Assembly: GCF_001680005.1 (NCBI RefSeq)
Contig: NC_033568.1
Coordinates: forward strand, 496,001-560,000
DNA length: 64,000 nucleotides
Source of the DNA: Plasmodium coatneyi
Taxonomy: Eukaryota > Apicomplexa > Aconoidasida > Haemosporida > Plasmodiidae
Direction of reading: 5' to 3'
The stretch's first letter is position 1; each line of letters opens with the position of its first letter. This document shows, piece by piece, positions 43,133 to 52,953 of the stretch. A program made the translations under genes and the position numbers. A model generated the notes under the pieces. The model was given only the letters and a program-made list of their open reading frames with translations. It did not search any database and was not told the DNA's origin.

Positions 43133-46100
43133 GGTTCAACAGGGGGGTAGTAATAGTGGATAGCGGAGTCGGGGTGAGGAAAAATCAGTGCTGCACAAAA
43201 GGGGAAGGAACGGGGCGTGCATAAGTGAGTGGATCTCCCTCCGGGGTAGAAAAAAAATGCGCAAGGGGTACACCACAGATGAATTTCGCACATGCGTGTA
43301 TAAGCACAGATATATGCACATGTATGTAGGTGTGCGTGCTTGAAGTGACGACGTCCAAACGACACACATGCACCCATCTGGGCACTCGAACAGTCCGAAG
43401 ACCTCGCTCAAAAAAAAACGGTCATGCGGAGGGTGCAATTGGGGGGACTAAAGTGGGGTACTTAACATGGGTATGGACCGATCTTTGCACACAAACTCCT
43501 TTGGGATTCTATTTCCCCACAATCGTTTTAATGCTCGCTCGGCGTAAACAGAAGGGCACATCTAACACTATGAACAATATCATCCAAACGGTGAGCACTT
43601 CGTATGTCTGGTCCAGCTTGGATGGAGTACACACTGGGGTAATTCACCAAATGGAACGAAATGCGAGCACATGGGCACACACAAGCAAAGCCTCTTTAAA
43701 GCTGCACACTACTTAACACATGTGAACGACGTGACCTCCTAATTACACAAACGATTAATCACGGGGGACGACGCTATGAGATGCAAAACGCGGGCATGAA
43801 CATACGTCACTTTTTGTACTTTCCCACATTTGGGCTTCCCCTGTGCCTGTACAGGCCACTTCGGTGAAGAATACCAGTAGTGTTTTTCACCCAGCCATTC
43901 CTCTTTACGCGAGAAAATAATACGCTCATACACACATGGGAATGTATTGTGCTGCTAATGTGTGTAGGAGCGTATTATTTTCTCGCTCTCAGCAGGCATG
44001 GAGGTATTTGCCACGTAGAAGGGTATCCATCCAAGCAGAGGGACAACTCGCGCAGGGATGCGTGAATGCCGTAGAAAACGCGTTACACGATAAGGTATGA
44101 AGCCATATAATACGTACACAAATGTACACAAATGAACACAAATTTACATACATACACGCAATCCTTATATGTACTCATCCGCACATTCTGCGCTGCTTAC
44201 GTGTTATTGCTGTAGCCCTGGCGAAAGGTAAAGTGAGACTGGCGAGCTCCTTGGTAGGGGATTCTCTCTTTTACGTAATAACTGTACTTTGTACTTTATA
44301 AAGCTTTAAAACTTAGCAAGCAATCAATTATTCAGTTCTGTGAAAATAAAATGTGATGTAAGTATATCATTCAATAAAGCCGAATGAATGGGAAAAAAAA
44401 AAAATCAGAAAAAAAATGAACTTGTAGATATAAATTTAAAGGCGAAATTATTATATGGGCATAATGTGTTATTTTTTTTCTCCAAAAAAGGGTTTCTCAT
44501 TTTAGGTACGCAGGCACGCAGATGAGCAGATACGCAAATATGAAGATACTGAGATGTGCAGATACGAAGATACGCAGGGGTACGCGAGTGCACGCGTGCA
44601 CGCAGGTATACCATGCACATATAATAAAAGTGCGGTGTGTTATTTTATTTTATTTATTTATTTTTTTTTTTTTTGAGCCCAGGACTATTTTCTAGCTCTG
44701 CAGTTTTGCTTATAGCTTCTCTGCCTTATAACGGAGTGCGTATTAATGTGCGTCGGTTTATTCACATACCGATGTTTGCTTTTATGTGTTCGCCCTTTTA
44801 AGCGCAATTTCTAATGCGAGAAAAAGTGCCTTTTTTTTTTTTTTTTCTTTGCATTCTCTTTATTTATACTGCGCCAGCCTTTCTGCTTACCTTCATCCAA
44901 ACTTACGTGTACCGCGGGGGCCAGAATGCGAAAGAAAAGATATCGTAAAGTCACACACGTTGAAATTTAACTTGGACCAGGGATGAAAAGTGGATGGTAC
45001 TTCTTTTCAGGCATATGTGTGGAGGAGGAGCTTTGGTGATTATTATTCTTTCTCCGTTTAAAGTCGAAATGAATTTCGCTTTTCACATTTTTGAGGAGCG
45101 TTATATGGATAAAGGGAGGTCCATTTTTTTCTTTTTTTTTTTTTTTTTTTTACGTAAAATTTTTACTATGTATGAAAGAAAAAAAAAAAACACTACGGGG
45201 TGATGCCGCATTCTCTATGGACTTAAAAATATAATTTCCCGTTTTTTCCCCATTTGAGGTTTCTCATTTTAGCTGACTGACATAGTATGGTTTGTCTCCC
45301 CATGTGAAGTATGCCAATGGGTGGGAGAATCACACACAAATGTGCGCAGTAGTATATGTGACGCACGGTGTGTTACGCCCCTCTCTACAGATAACTTGAA
45401 TTTGTTTCGCATCCAGTGGCTCTTATAATGTTATCCGTTAACGCTCTATGCATGTCTATACCATTTTTACTTTGACGTGCATGCATGTCCTGTTGGAGTA
45501 GATACCCGAGTTTATTCACCAATTAATGCGCCAATGTGTGTACAGAAAAAAACGGGGGGTTCTTACCCCCCATCGGTAAGGTGAAAGATATAAAGAGGAC
45601 GAACAAAGATGCGCATGACCAACTTTTATCCCACTTTGCGAACAATCTCTTTGGAGAAGCGCTGCACAAAAATGATGAGATCACCGCACTTATGTGTTTC
45701 TCTCCAGTTTTTGCCACCCATCGATCGTTCAACTTATAACTTAGAGGTGGTCCTTTTTGTGCGTTTCGTGGATTAAAGCAATTAGGCACTGCTCTTGTTT
45801 CCTTACGGGTAAGAACGCATCCCCATCCGTATGTTCTCCAACGTACAAACAGGTTGGATGCTCTCCTGTGAAGAATTAATCCATTAACCGAAGAATGGGT
45901 GCGTAATGGAATTCGCTACGAATGTTCCCCCCACTTTGAGGCTATAAGAAAAATTTCCCACCCGTTTAAAATAAGGGGTTCATATTCCACCATTTTGGAA
46001 TCGCCTACCAATTTTGACCTTGCCACTTGAATTCTTCCCACCGGTGAACAGAACCAAGTGCGAAGGTTTTTTCCACACCTCTTTCCGCCAAACGTACATG

Positions 46101-46472
46101 CGCTCGGCGTAAAATTGGCCAAGTTGCGAAGGGGCTGCGTGAAGGGTTGCTACAACTCGGCGCATATCCACCACGCACGGTGCTTTTTTTCGAATGCGAG
46201 ATAATCCCCTGGAGTTGTAAAAAAAAAAAAATATATGTATAATATAATGATTCTTTTTTTCTTCTCCTTTTTTTCCCCGTCGCAAAGGAATCCAAGGTCA
46301 TCACCATCATCCACCATACGCTGCATTTGCGGGCCCCATTTTTTAGGTCAGCAAAAAAGGGCCCTCCATAAAAAGCGGCGGTTCATATATATACACCATT
46401 ATTGACCGCAAGGGGAAAGGGCCATTTTTCCTGACCCATTTTTCACTCCATAATAAACACGTACATGTCGGT
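43133..46472. other. Unusually long divergent spacer (3.3 kb)
   Basis: Between the start codons of the ANP32-like gene and RRP41. It contains a long perfect-stem hairpin (43909-43986) and GCAGATACGCA-type loose repeats (44510-44610). Poly(T/A) tracts lie near 44660, 44830, 45130 and 46215, and two copies of GGTTTCTCATTTTAG are present (44489 and 45259). No protein gene is supported. A non-coding RNA gene could be hidden here. Confidence 0.5.
43909..43986. other. Long inverted repeat / hairpin, possible structured RNA
   Basis: Arms 43909-43927 (GCGAGAAAATAATACGCTC) and 43968-43986 are perfect 19-bp reverse complements. Inside them, after a 2x2 mismatch, ACACACAT (43930-43937) pairs with ATGTGTGT (43958-43965), leaving a 20-nt loop. 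It does not overlap any supported gene. It could be a structural RNA, a transcription stop or a recent inverted duplication; the sequence alone cannot decide. Confidence 0.6.
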
Positions 46473-47213
46473 ATGCCGCTTGTGGAGTACATCAATGAGG
46501 AGGGGTACCGACTTGACGGGAGAAAGGAAGACGAATGCAGGTTGATAAAAATCAGCGTGGGGAACGAAAATATATTTACGGATGCAGACGGATTTGCATT
46601 TTACGAAATAGGGAACACAAAACTCTTGTCGTACATACAAGGACCAACTGAATTGAAGAAGTCGGAAGACAAATGCTCCATAAAATGTGAAGTATTCCTC
46701 TCTCCATTTAATGTGTATGAAAAAAAAAAAAAAAAAACCAAAGATAGTGTAACAAATGAAATAAGTGCATACATCAGAAATATCTGTGAAAATATTATCC
46801 TCCTGGATTTATATAAAAATTCAGAAATAAATATTTTCCTTTACATAATAGAGCGTGATGGAGGGGTGAAACATGCTGCCATAAACACCTGCATCCTAGC
46901 ATTAATTGACGCAGGCATAGCTATTAAGTACTTTATATCTGCCTGCTCAGTTTTGTACTTACAAAATCGTATCCTTGTGGATGGGAACCAGTTAGAAATA
47001 AACTCGGGTGCCCCCGAACTGACTATGGTCATTGAACTCAACACTCATAAAATTGTTTTACTAGAATTTGATGCCGAGGTCCCTATTGATATTTTCGAAG
47101 CCATGGTTCGCACCTGCATGGACTGCTGTGTCAATTTGGGCAACGTCATGAAATTAACTGTAAAGGAAAACGCCATCAAGCTGTTGTGTTTGAATAATAT
47201 GTTAAATGCCTGA
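46473..47213 (+). CDS. RRP41: Exosome complex component RRP41 (RNase PH family)
   Basis: 246 residues in a single exon, the usual RRP41 length. The N-terminus MPLVEYINEEGYRLDGRKEDECR carries the RLDGR signature of RNase PH-fold exosome subunits. FYEIGNTKLLSYIQGPTE corresponds to the G(N/D)TKVLA..GP strand. Later segments (GGVKHAAINTCILALIDAGI, GAPELTMVIELNTHKIVLLE) are typical. An internal lysine-rich insert is Plasmodium-like. In eukaryotes the protein forms part of the catalytically inactive exosome ring that feeds RNA to RRP44; that role is inferred from the family. The start follows a short leader, and the ORF's first ATG fits the family. Confidence 0.93.
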   Translation: MPLVEYINEEGYRLDGRKEDECRLIKISVGNENIFTDADGFAFYEIGNTKLLSYIQGPTELKKSEDKCSIKCEVFLSPFNVYEKKKKKTKDSVTNEISAYIRNICENIILLDLYKNSEINIFLYIIERDGGVKHAAINTCILALIDAGIAIKYFISACSVLYLQNRILVDGNQLEINSGAPELTMVIELNTHKIVLLEFDAEVPIDIFEAMVRTCMDCCVNLGNVMKLTVKENAIKLLCLNNMLNA

Positions 47214-48177
47214 CCGGGGAGCAGGCCAAATGGCATTCGTTGCACTTTGTACCAACAACCAGCACCTGCGGATAAGACGCATAGCCACGCATGATGGTCT
47301 ATGGGAAACCGCCGGAAATTAATTCTGGCCCATTTACCAGGTGCGGATATTTCCACCGTATTCATTCGTATGTGTGTACATTTTTAATTTTAATTTTTTT
47401 TTTTTTTTTTTTTCCTTGTAATTGCGTGGCCAAAACTGCCTTAAATCTACCCCCAAAAGAAGCGGCACTTCGCCGATCCATTTGAACCAATAAATAAAAC
47501 AAATAAAATGAAACACAATGCAACATTACATGCAGAGCGTCGCCCCTTTGGAGGATACTCCCCTACGCGAAATGCAAAACCTTCAGCATTCGAGCAATAG
47601 GCGGACACACCCCGTTTTGTTTCACCTGCAAGGGCAACTGCCCCCCCAAAAAAAAATAACCCCTCTCGTGGATTATTTTAAAGCACACATAAAGGAAAGC
47701 ACACTCGTTGCGCTTGGTCTTTATTCCAATGGAAAAAAATGCCAATAGTGAACTGCACAAAATGCCATTTTAATAATTTCCTCTGCGTTGCCTACCAAAC
47801 GAAGTGAGCATCACCATTGCCCTGCTGTGTAACCGTTGGGGAAAACAAAGCGAGGGAGTTACACCGCATTTCACCTGCACACGCATACGTGTATGCCACA
47901 CATATGTACAGCACACACGCAATTGAACAAGAGGAAGTGACCAACTCGCAGCAAACATCATTCTTTCTTTTTTTCCTTTAATGTATGCCATCTTCGCATC
48001 ACCTCAACCTGCTAGTGGAAACGCGTTGTAAACATTTGGCAAATCATATGCTCAGTACTTGTTCGCAAAGTTACTTGTGGACTCCTTTTTTGTGACCCCC
48101 AAAGGTTGAAGTTAGAATGCCCCATTTGTTTCCGCCCACTGTTTCATCATAACACACGGTGTAGCAAGCCATCTTTT

Positions 48178-48211
<34 letters not shown>

Positions 48212-48253
48212 CTACCTGAGGTTTAAGTAGGCAAGAAAAAATTCGCTCTCCCA
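47214..48253. other. Spacer between RRP41 and a small membrane protein gene
   Basis: It holds poly(T) at about 47391-47412 and a 29-T run at 48181-48209 just upstream of the small gene, as seen at many Plasmodium promoters. No other gene is supported. Confidence 0.5.
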
Positions 48254-48445
48254 ATGGACGGCGAATACGCGCACAAGCCACCAACATACGCTTGGGACGT
48301 AGGCGTCGGCCTAGATGCTGTAAGACAAAATATTATCGATTTTATTATTTTTTGCGGCTTCATAACAAGTATTTTGGGCTCATTTTATTTTTTTTACTGG
48401 TTGAAAACACGGGAAATGAGGAATATGTGCAGCAAAAATTATTAG
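48254..48445 (+). CDS. Small single-pass membrane protein, 63 residues
   Basis: The frame begins MDGEYAHKPPTYAWDVGVG and has one hydrophobic segment (FIIFCGFITSILGSFYFFYWL) followed by a short basic tail. Third positions and GC content are higher than in the A/T-rich flanks, and a long poly(T) tract precedes it, which supports a real gene. The size and layout would suit a small subunit of a membrane complex, for example mitochondrial or ER. I do not recognise it. Confidence 0.55.
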   Translation: MDGEYAHKPPTYAWDVGVGLDAVRQNIIDFIIFCGFITSILGSFYFFYWLKTREMRNMCSKNY

Positions 48446-49214
48446 GGGGAAAAAGTTCCGCACACACAAAAAGTATGTATGTATGTATGTATGTATGTAT
48501 GTATGTACGTATGCATGTATGTACGTACGTATGTGTAGGGGTGGTGATTACTGTGAGTTTTTAAGACCACCGGATGACCTGATCCACGTTTTTACGGGGG
48601 AACTGTAAGCGTGCGGCCGCGCCTATGTTGCCAGCACGCACAAACTCGTGAAAGCATGCCTTTTCACATAAAAATTTTCACTTTGTAAAAAAAAAAAAAA
48701 AGAATAAGGCACAGAGTTCACACACACACGCATATGCATGTACACATACGCATGTGCATATATTTTTTTTCACCTTTTTACCAGTCCCACGGGGACACAA
48801 ACTCAGCTTGCGTAACATGCGAGGTGCTATGACCGGTAAACCGCTCACATAAACATATGTCACAATGTTACGAAAGAGGAAAATGAAACACAAAATTGGG
48901 ACTTTCCCACATGGTTATTTTCTGCTGTGTGTGTGAACCACATCGGCAGCAGTATTCCCCCACGGTGTCCACACGGTGACTTTTTCCTGTGCTCAAAATT
49001 GAAAGCCATTTGCAACACAAATATGTACGTGTGCACATGTGTATGGGGTGGAGCCCCTAAGTGGTGTACTCCCCCCGTTCCCAGGACGCACGCACAGGAA
49101 AGCAAAGAAAAACTAAACTGAATTAAACTAAACGAAACAAAGAGATGCTGGTGTTTCACGTACGCTTAGGAGATGCCTCTGGACATGCCCCTGGACATGG
49201 CACTATCCGTGGCG
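48446..49214. other. Convergent 3' spacer with GTAT microsatellite
   Basis: Between the small membrane gene and the CorA-like gene. A (GTAT)n microsatellite with point changes lies at about 48474-48535. No gene is seen. Confidence 0.6.
48474..48535 (+). repeat. (GTAT)n microsatellite
   Basis: Nine or so uninterrupted GTAT units, then GTAC/GCAT variants. Likely to vary in length between isolates. Confidence 0.8.
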
Positions 49215-50669
49215 CTAAATGTTGACCCGCTTAAAAGACACGATTACGTAAAACAAGCAAAACACCGTTATGAGCATGAGCGAAAAGGCGAGCGTCCAGA
49301 ACACGTACTGGTCGCTTTCAAAGCCGTTTTTCAAGTTCATCCCAAAAATGGATGCAACGGTACCGACAACGGTTATGATGATACCGTATATCTTCAGCCC
49401 TAGCTCTAATTTTAGGACATTATTTCTTGCGTCGTCTAAATTGAGCTCAACCATTTGGAGCACGTCATCTAAAGATTCATCAGTTCTATGAATAATTTTT
49501 AAAAATTCATCAATTTCGTGGGAGTAATATTCTAGTAACATTTCTGTGTCCTCATTATTAGGAGTAGGATCACATTTTTCCCATAATTCTGGTTTATCTC
49601 CAAAATAGGAAACTTCTAATCTTCGAACATCTTCATCATTATTTAGCACTGCATGTATCGCTTTATATACACTCTGTACCTTCTCATCAATAATTTTTAT
49701 TTTTCTCCTCATTTCGGTCAATTTATTTATACATTTGTATATGCTTAAATTGTTACTTATAATTTGGAATAGCTTTTCTGCTTCACATATTACGGGTTCT
49801 ATTTCGTTTTTTAGTTCTTCACATATATCTACAAAGATGGCTTCTAAAATGAGTATCTCAAAAGGTAAAGAATCTTTAATTAACGAAATGACTTTTGCAT
49901 TTTCAATAAAATATTTGCACATTCTTTCTTCCTTCGCTGCAACTTCAGGAATTGGATTGTTCGTAAATGTCGGAATGTACAGTAGGAAGTCTTTAAATAT
50001 GATGCACTTTCTATAGGGCAAATTGATAAGGACGCAATTCCTCTTTGGGGATATATCAAATCTGGTGTTGCTATTGCTTGAGAGTAGTTGTCTTATATCT
50101 CTGTATTGGGCTAGACCGCTAGAATTTATCGGAGTGTTTTCTCCTTTTATTTGGTGCACTATCTTTAACAATTCATGTGTTTGTAGTGAATATTGTACCG
50201 TTTCTCCGCTACTTATTTTATGAACATAGTGTTTTAAATATTTATTAAAGCATTTAATGCGTACCTTGCAGTCCTCATTTTTTGCATATTCCTCCATCTC
50301 TTTTCCGGAAGAACCTCCTTTATTTTCTTTCGAGTAGAGGAAATTTTTTCTACCAAAATGAGCATCCTTACACTCGCTGCTTCCCCTTCCGTTTCCGTCT
50401 AGTGCGTTTGCATACTTGGAAAATTCTTCCCTGCCGTTCCTTTTAAACCTCGTTTTGAGGTAATCCATGTATATATTTTCACTTCTTATTTTCCTTTCAT
50501 TCCTTTTCATTAAATTTTTCATATCGTGATGTTGACCTCCGCGGAACTTGGACATCCCCCTTAGCGTGCTGCTCTGCTGTCTGTCCTCATTAGCATTTCC
50601 CTTAACTTCCCCGTCATTGTCACTCATGTTGAGCAGGGGTTTGTTCAGTTTTTTCTCTTCAGGCATCAT
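49215..50669 (-). CDS. CorA/MRS2-type magnesium transporter
   Basis: 484 residues in a single exon, starting MMPEEKKLNKPLLNMSDNDG. A long charged N-terminal domain with helical segments (PFEILILEAIFVDICEELKN, LTEMRRKIKIIDEKVQSVYK, MLLEYYSHEIDEFLKIIHRT) precedes two TM helices at the C-terminus. The first TM (YGIIITVVGTVASIFGMNL) ends in the Gly-Met-Asn signature that lines the pore of CorA/MRS2 channels; the second is YVFWTLAFSLMLITVFCLFYVI. The expected function is Mg2+ transport as a pentamer, in the mitochondrial or another membrane; location is not visible. Plasmodium has several such proteins (MIT family), and which one this is cannot be told here. Confidence 0.92.
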   Translation of the reverse strand: MMPEEKKLNKPLLNMSDNDGEVKGNANEDRQQSSTLRGMSKFRGGQHHDMKNLMKRNERKIRSENIYMDYLKTRFKRNGREEFSKYANALDGNGRGSSECKDAHFGRKNFLYSKENKGGSSGKEMEEYAKNEDCKVRIKCFNKYLKHYVHKISSGETVQYSLQTHELLKIVHQIKGENTPINSSGLAQYRDIRQLLSSNSNTRFDISPKRNCVLINLPYRKCIIFKDFLLYIPTFTNNPIPEVAAKEERMCKYFIENAKVISLIKDSLPFEILILEAIFVDICEELKNEIEPVICEAEKLFQIISNNLSIYKCINKLTEMRRKIKIIDEKVQSVYKAIHAVLNNDEDVRRLEVSYFGDKPELWEKCDPTPNNEDTEMLLEYYSHEIDEFLKIIHRTDESLDDVLQMVELNLDDARNNVLKLELGLKIYGIIITVVGTVASIFGMNLKNGFESDQYVFWTLAFSLMLITVFCLFYVIVSFKRVNI

Positions 50670-51167
50670 TTATGAAAACGGCAAAAGTGAGGGACATTTG
50701 GGCAGTGTATATATATATATGGCATATATTTACGTGCACACGTGCTCAGGGGGTCAACACGCACACCCATGTACATACGTATGTATATATGCCATATATA
50801 TATATACACATGTGGCGCTAACACGCTTTTAACACAAATGCGTGATCACGCCGCGCAGGGACAACTTCGCCTTTAAGGCGAAAAAAAAAACACACACTGA
50901 AAAGGGAGTGGCGGGGAAAATTCACGCACATACTCCCCAACTCCTCCACTCATTTATCCCCAATGCTACACTTCTTCACCATGTAGATATGCATACATGT
51001 ACGTACGCGATAATAGATGGCACCAAATTATTTGCCAACCTTTGGTACCTTCAAAAACTGAAGGAGTTAATTTTGTTTAAGATTTCTCATAACACATTAC
51101 CTTTAGCCCTGCATTTTTTTTTCCTTCCCCTTGTAACCTTAACTTTTGTATAAAACTGAAAAGTGGA

Positions 51168-51202
<35 letters not shown>

Positions 51203-52953
51203 GTGCTCTATTTAAATGTAAAGCCCAAATAATATAACGCGTTTTATCGGAACTCTGTCCTAACCTTTCATAACTGTGTTCAGTAAATTTCCATTAAACT
51301 TGCATAACTACACCGTTGGTTTTTAAAACGAGGGGGTGTGAAAAGTCAGAAAAAAATATGTACATATACATATAACGAAGTGGAGCGCGATAGGTGTGGG
51401 CTCCTAACTACTAAGCGCGGCGTGCGCAATTTTGAAATTTATTAAACAAGGAAATATAGTGTAAAAATCTGAAACGCTCGGGCACGCGCCCCTGTACAAA
51501 AATGGATAAATGTATAATACATACCTATATATATATATGAGCGAACCCGCAGGGTACTCATTTATGTAAATTTAGCTTACTATTCAAATTCAAAAAAGTT
51601 TACAAAAAAAAAAATATAGCCAAAATGACCTGGGAAGAAGTGGAAAATAGGAAATATCCAAAGAGAAAGGGAGAAAAATTAAAAGGTGCGTTATAACAGA
51701 ACACAAAATTAATACCTTTGTAGACACCACTCCCGAGGGGAAGTTCACAACACGGGACAAATAACTAAAGGGGCACGATATGAAAAAATTGCCACAACAT
51801 ATGTTGTTCCACATATGTATATGTACTATATGTTTATATGCATACCCGTGGCGAAAGGAAACTTCCCTCCTCGCGCAAAAAGGCCGAGTCTATCACTTCG
51901 ACTGACGTTACTGCAATTGGTTGAATGTGTCTATAAAGTTTTTTTAATGCATTATATTGTTACTTAAATGGTGGGGAGTAACGAGCAGGTTATTTGTTTA
52001 AGGCCGAAAGGAGCAAAATGTGTACCATGTTTTACTGCGCACACGGCCGATATACACATGTAAAGTGCCAAAAAATGACACTTGATAAAAACGGCCAATG
52101 CGCCCCTTCTTCTCACTAAGCATAAAAAAAGCAAAAAAATAGAGGGCACTCAACGCGTCAGCTTTTTCGCATTCTATGCATAATAATTATCACTGCGTTT
52201 TTTTTTTCTTTATTTTTTCATTCTTTGAAGTGCTTTTCCCTTAGCCTGCGCTTGCTCCCTCATGTGCGGCGCACTTTACGGATGGCTAAATTTTTTTTTC
52301 GATGATAAATAATTTATCCAATTTTTTTCCTTTCTTTTGCATGTCTTTGTACTCTCCTACATTTTGCACCTCGCGTGGGGAACTTGCAGCCCCTTTACGC
52401 CGCGTTATATTTTCCGGTGCTCAGGAACAAATGGGTTCACATTAAAATTACACATTGCGCCCTTTAACACGCAAAAAGGTGAATAAAACAATGTTAACCA
52501 CAAGTTGTTGGAATGGCCCCCTTTTCAGAGGAAAAAAAAATATTAAAAAGTTCGGTTGAATATATTAGGCAGTTTATGTATCCTTTTTCATGTCTTTCAA
52601 AAATGCATGTTTTCAAAATGGGAAGACAGATATTCTTCCGAACAGAATAGGTGAGCGGGGGAGGTCCCAAAAAAATGGCACATTTGTATTTACACCGGTG
52701 TTGACAGGGGGAGCAGACAATGTGTCTCCCCCGTCGGTATATGTTTGCGCCAAACAGTACTAATCAAAACTTTAAAAAAAAAGGTTCACGTACCGACGCA
52801 CAGATTTTTTTATGCAAATGCAATGCAACGTAGGTGAACAGTTACACACATACCCTTAACGGCCCCACTCGGCGCAATTCTCAGAACACCAATGAGGGTT
52901 GGGGGAGAAATACATATCCCCCTGCCCATGTACTGCATGCATTCTTAAGCACA
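50670..52953. other. Spacer between CorA-like and MSH2 genes
   Basis: 5' flank of the CorA-like gene and 3' flank of MSH2. It has (TA)n near 50710 and 50795, an A run of about 28 at 51171-51199, and A/T-rich low-complexity DNA. No gene is supported. Confidence 0.5.

Noticed and set aside
43330..43716. 128-codon frame in the ANP32/RRP41 spacer
   Set aside because: No domain, no TM and ordinary chance composition.
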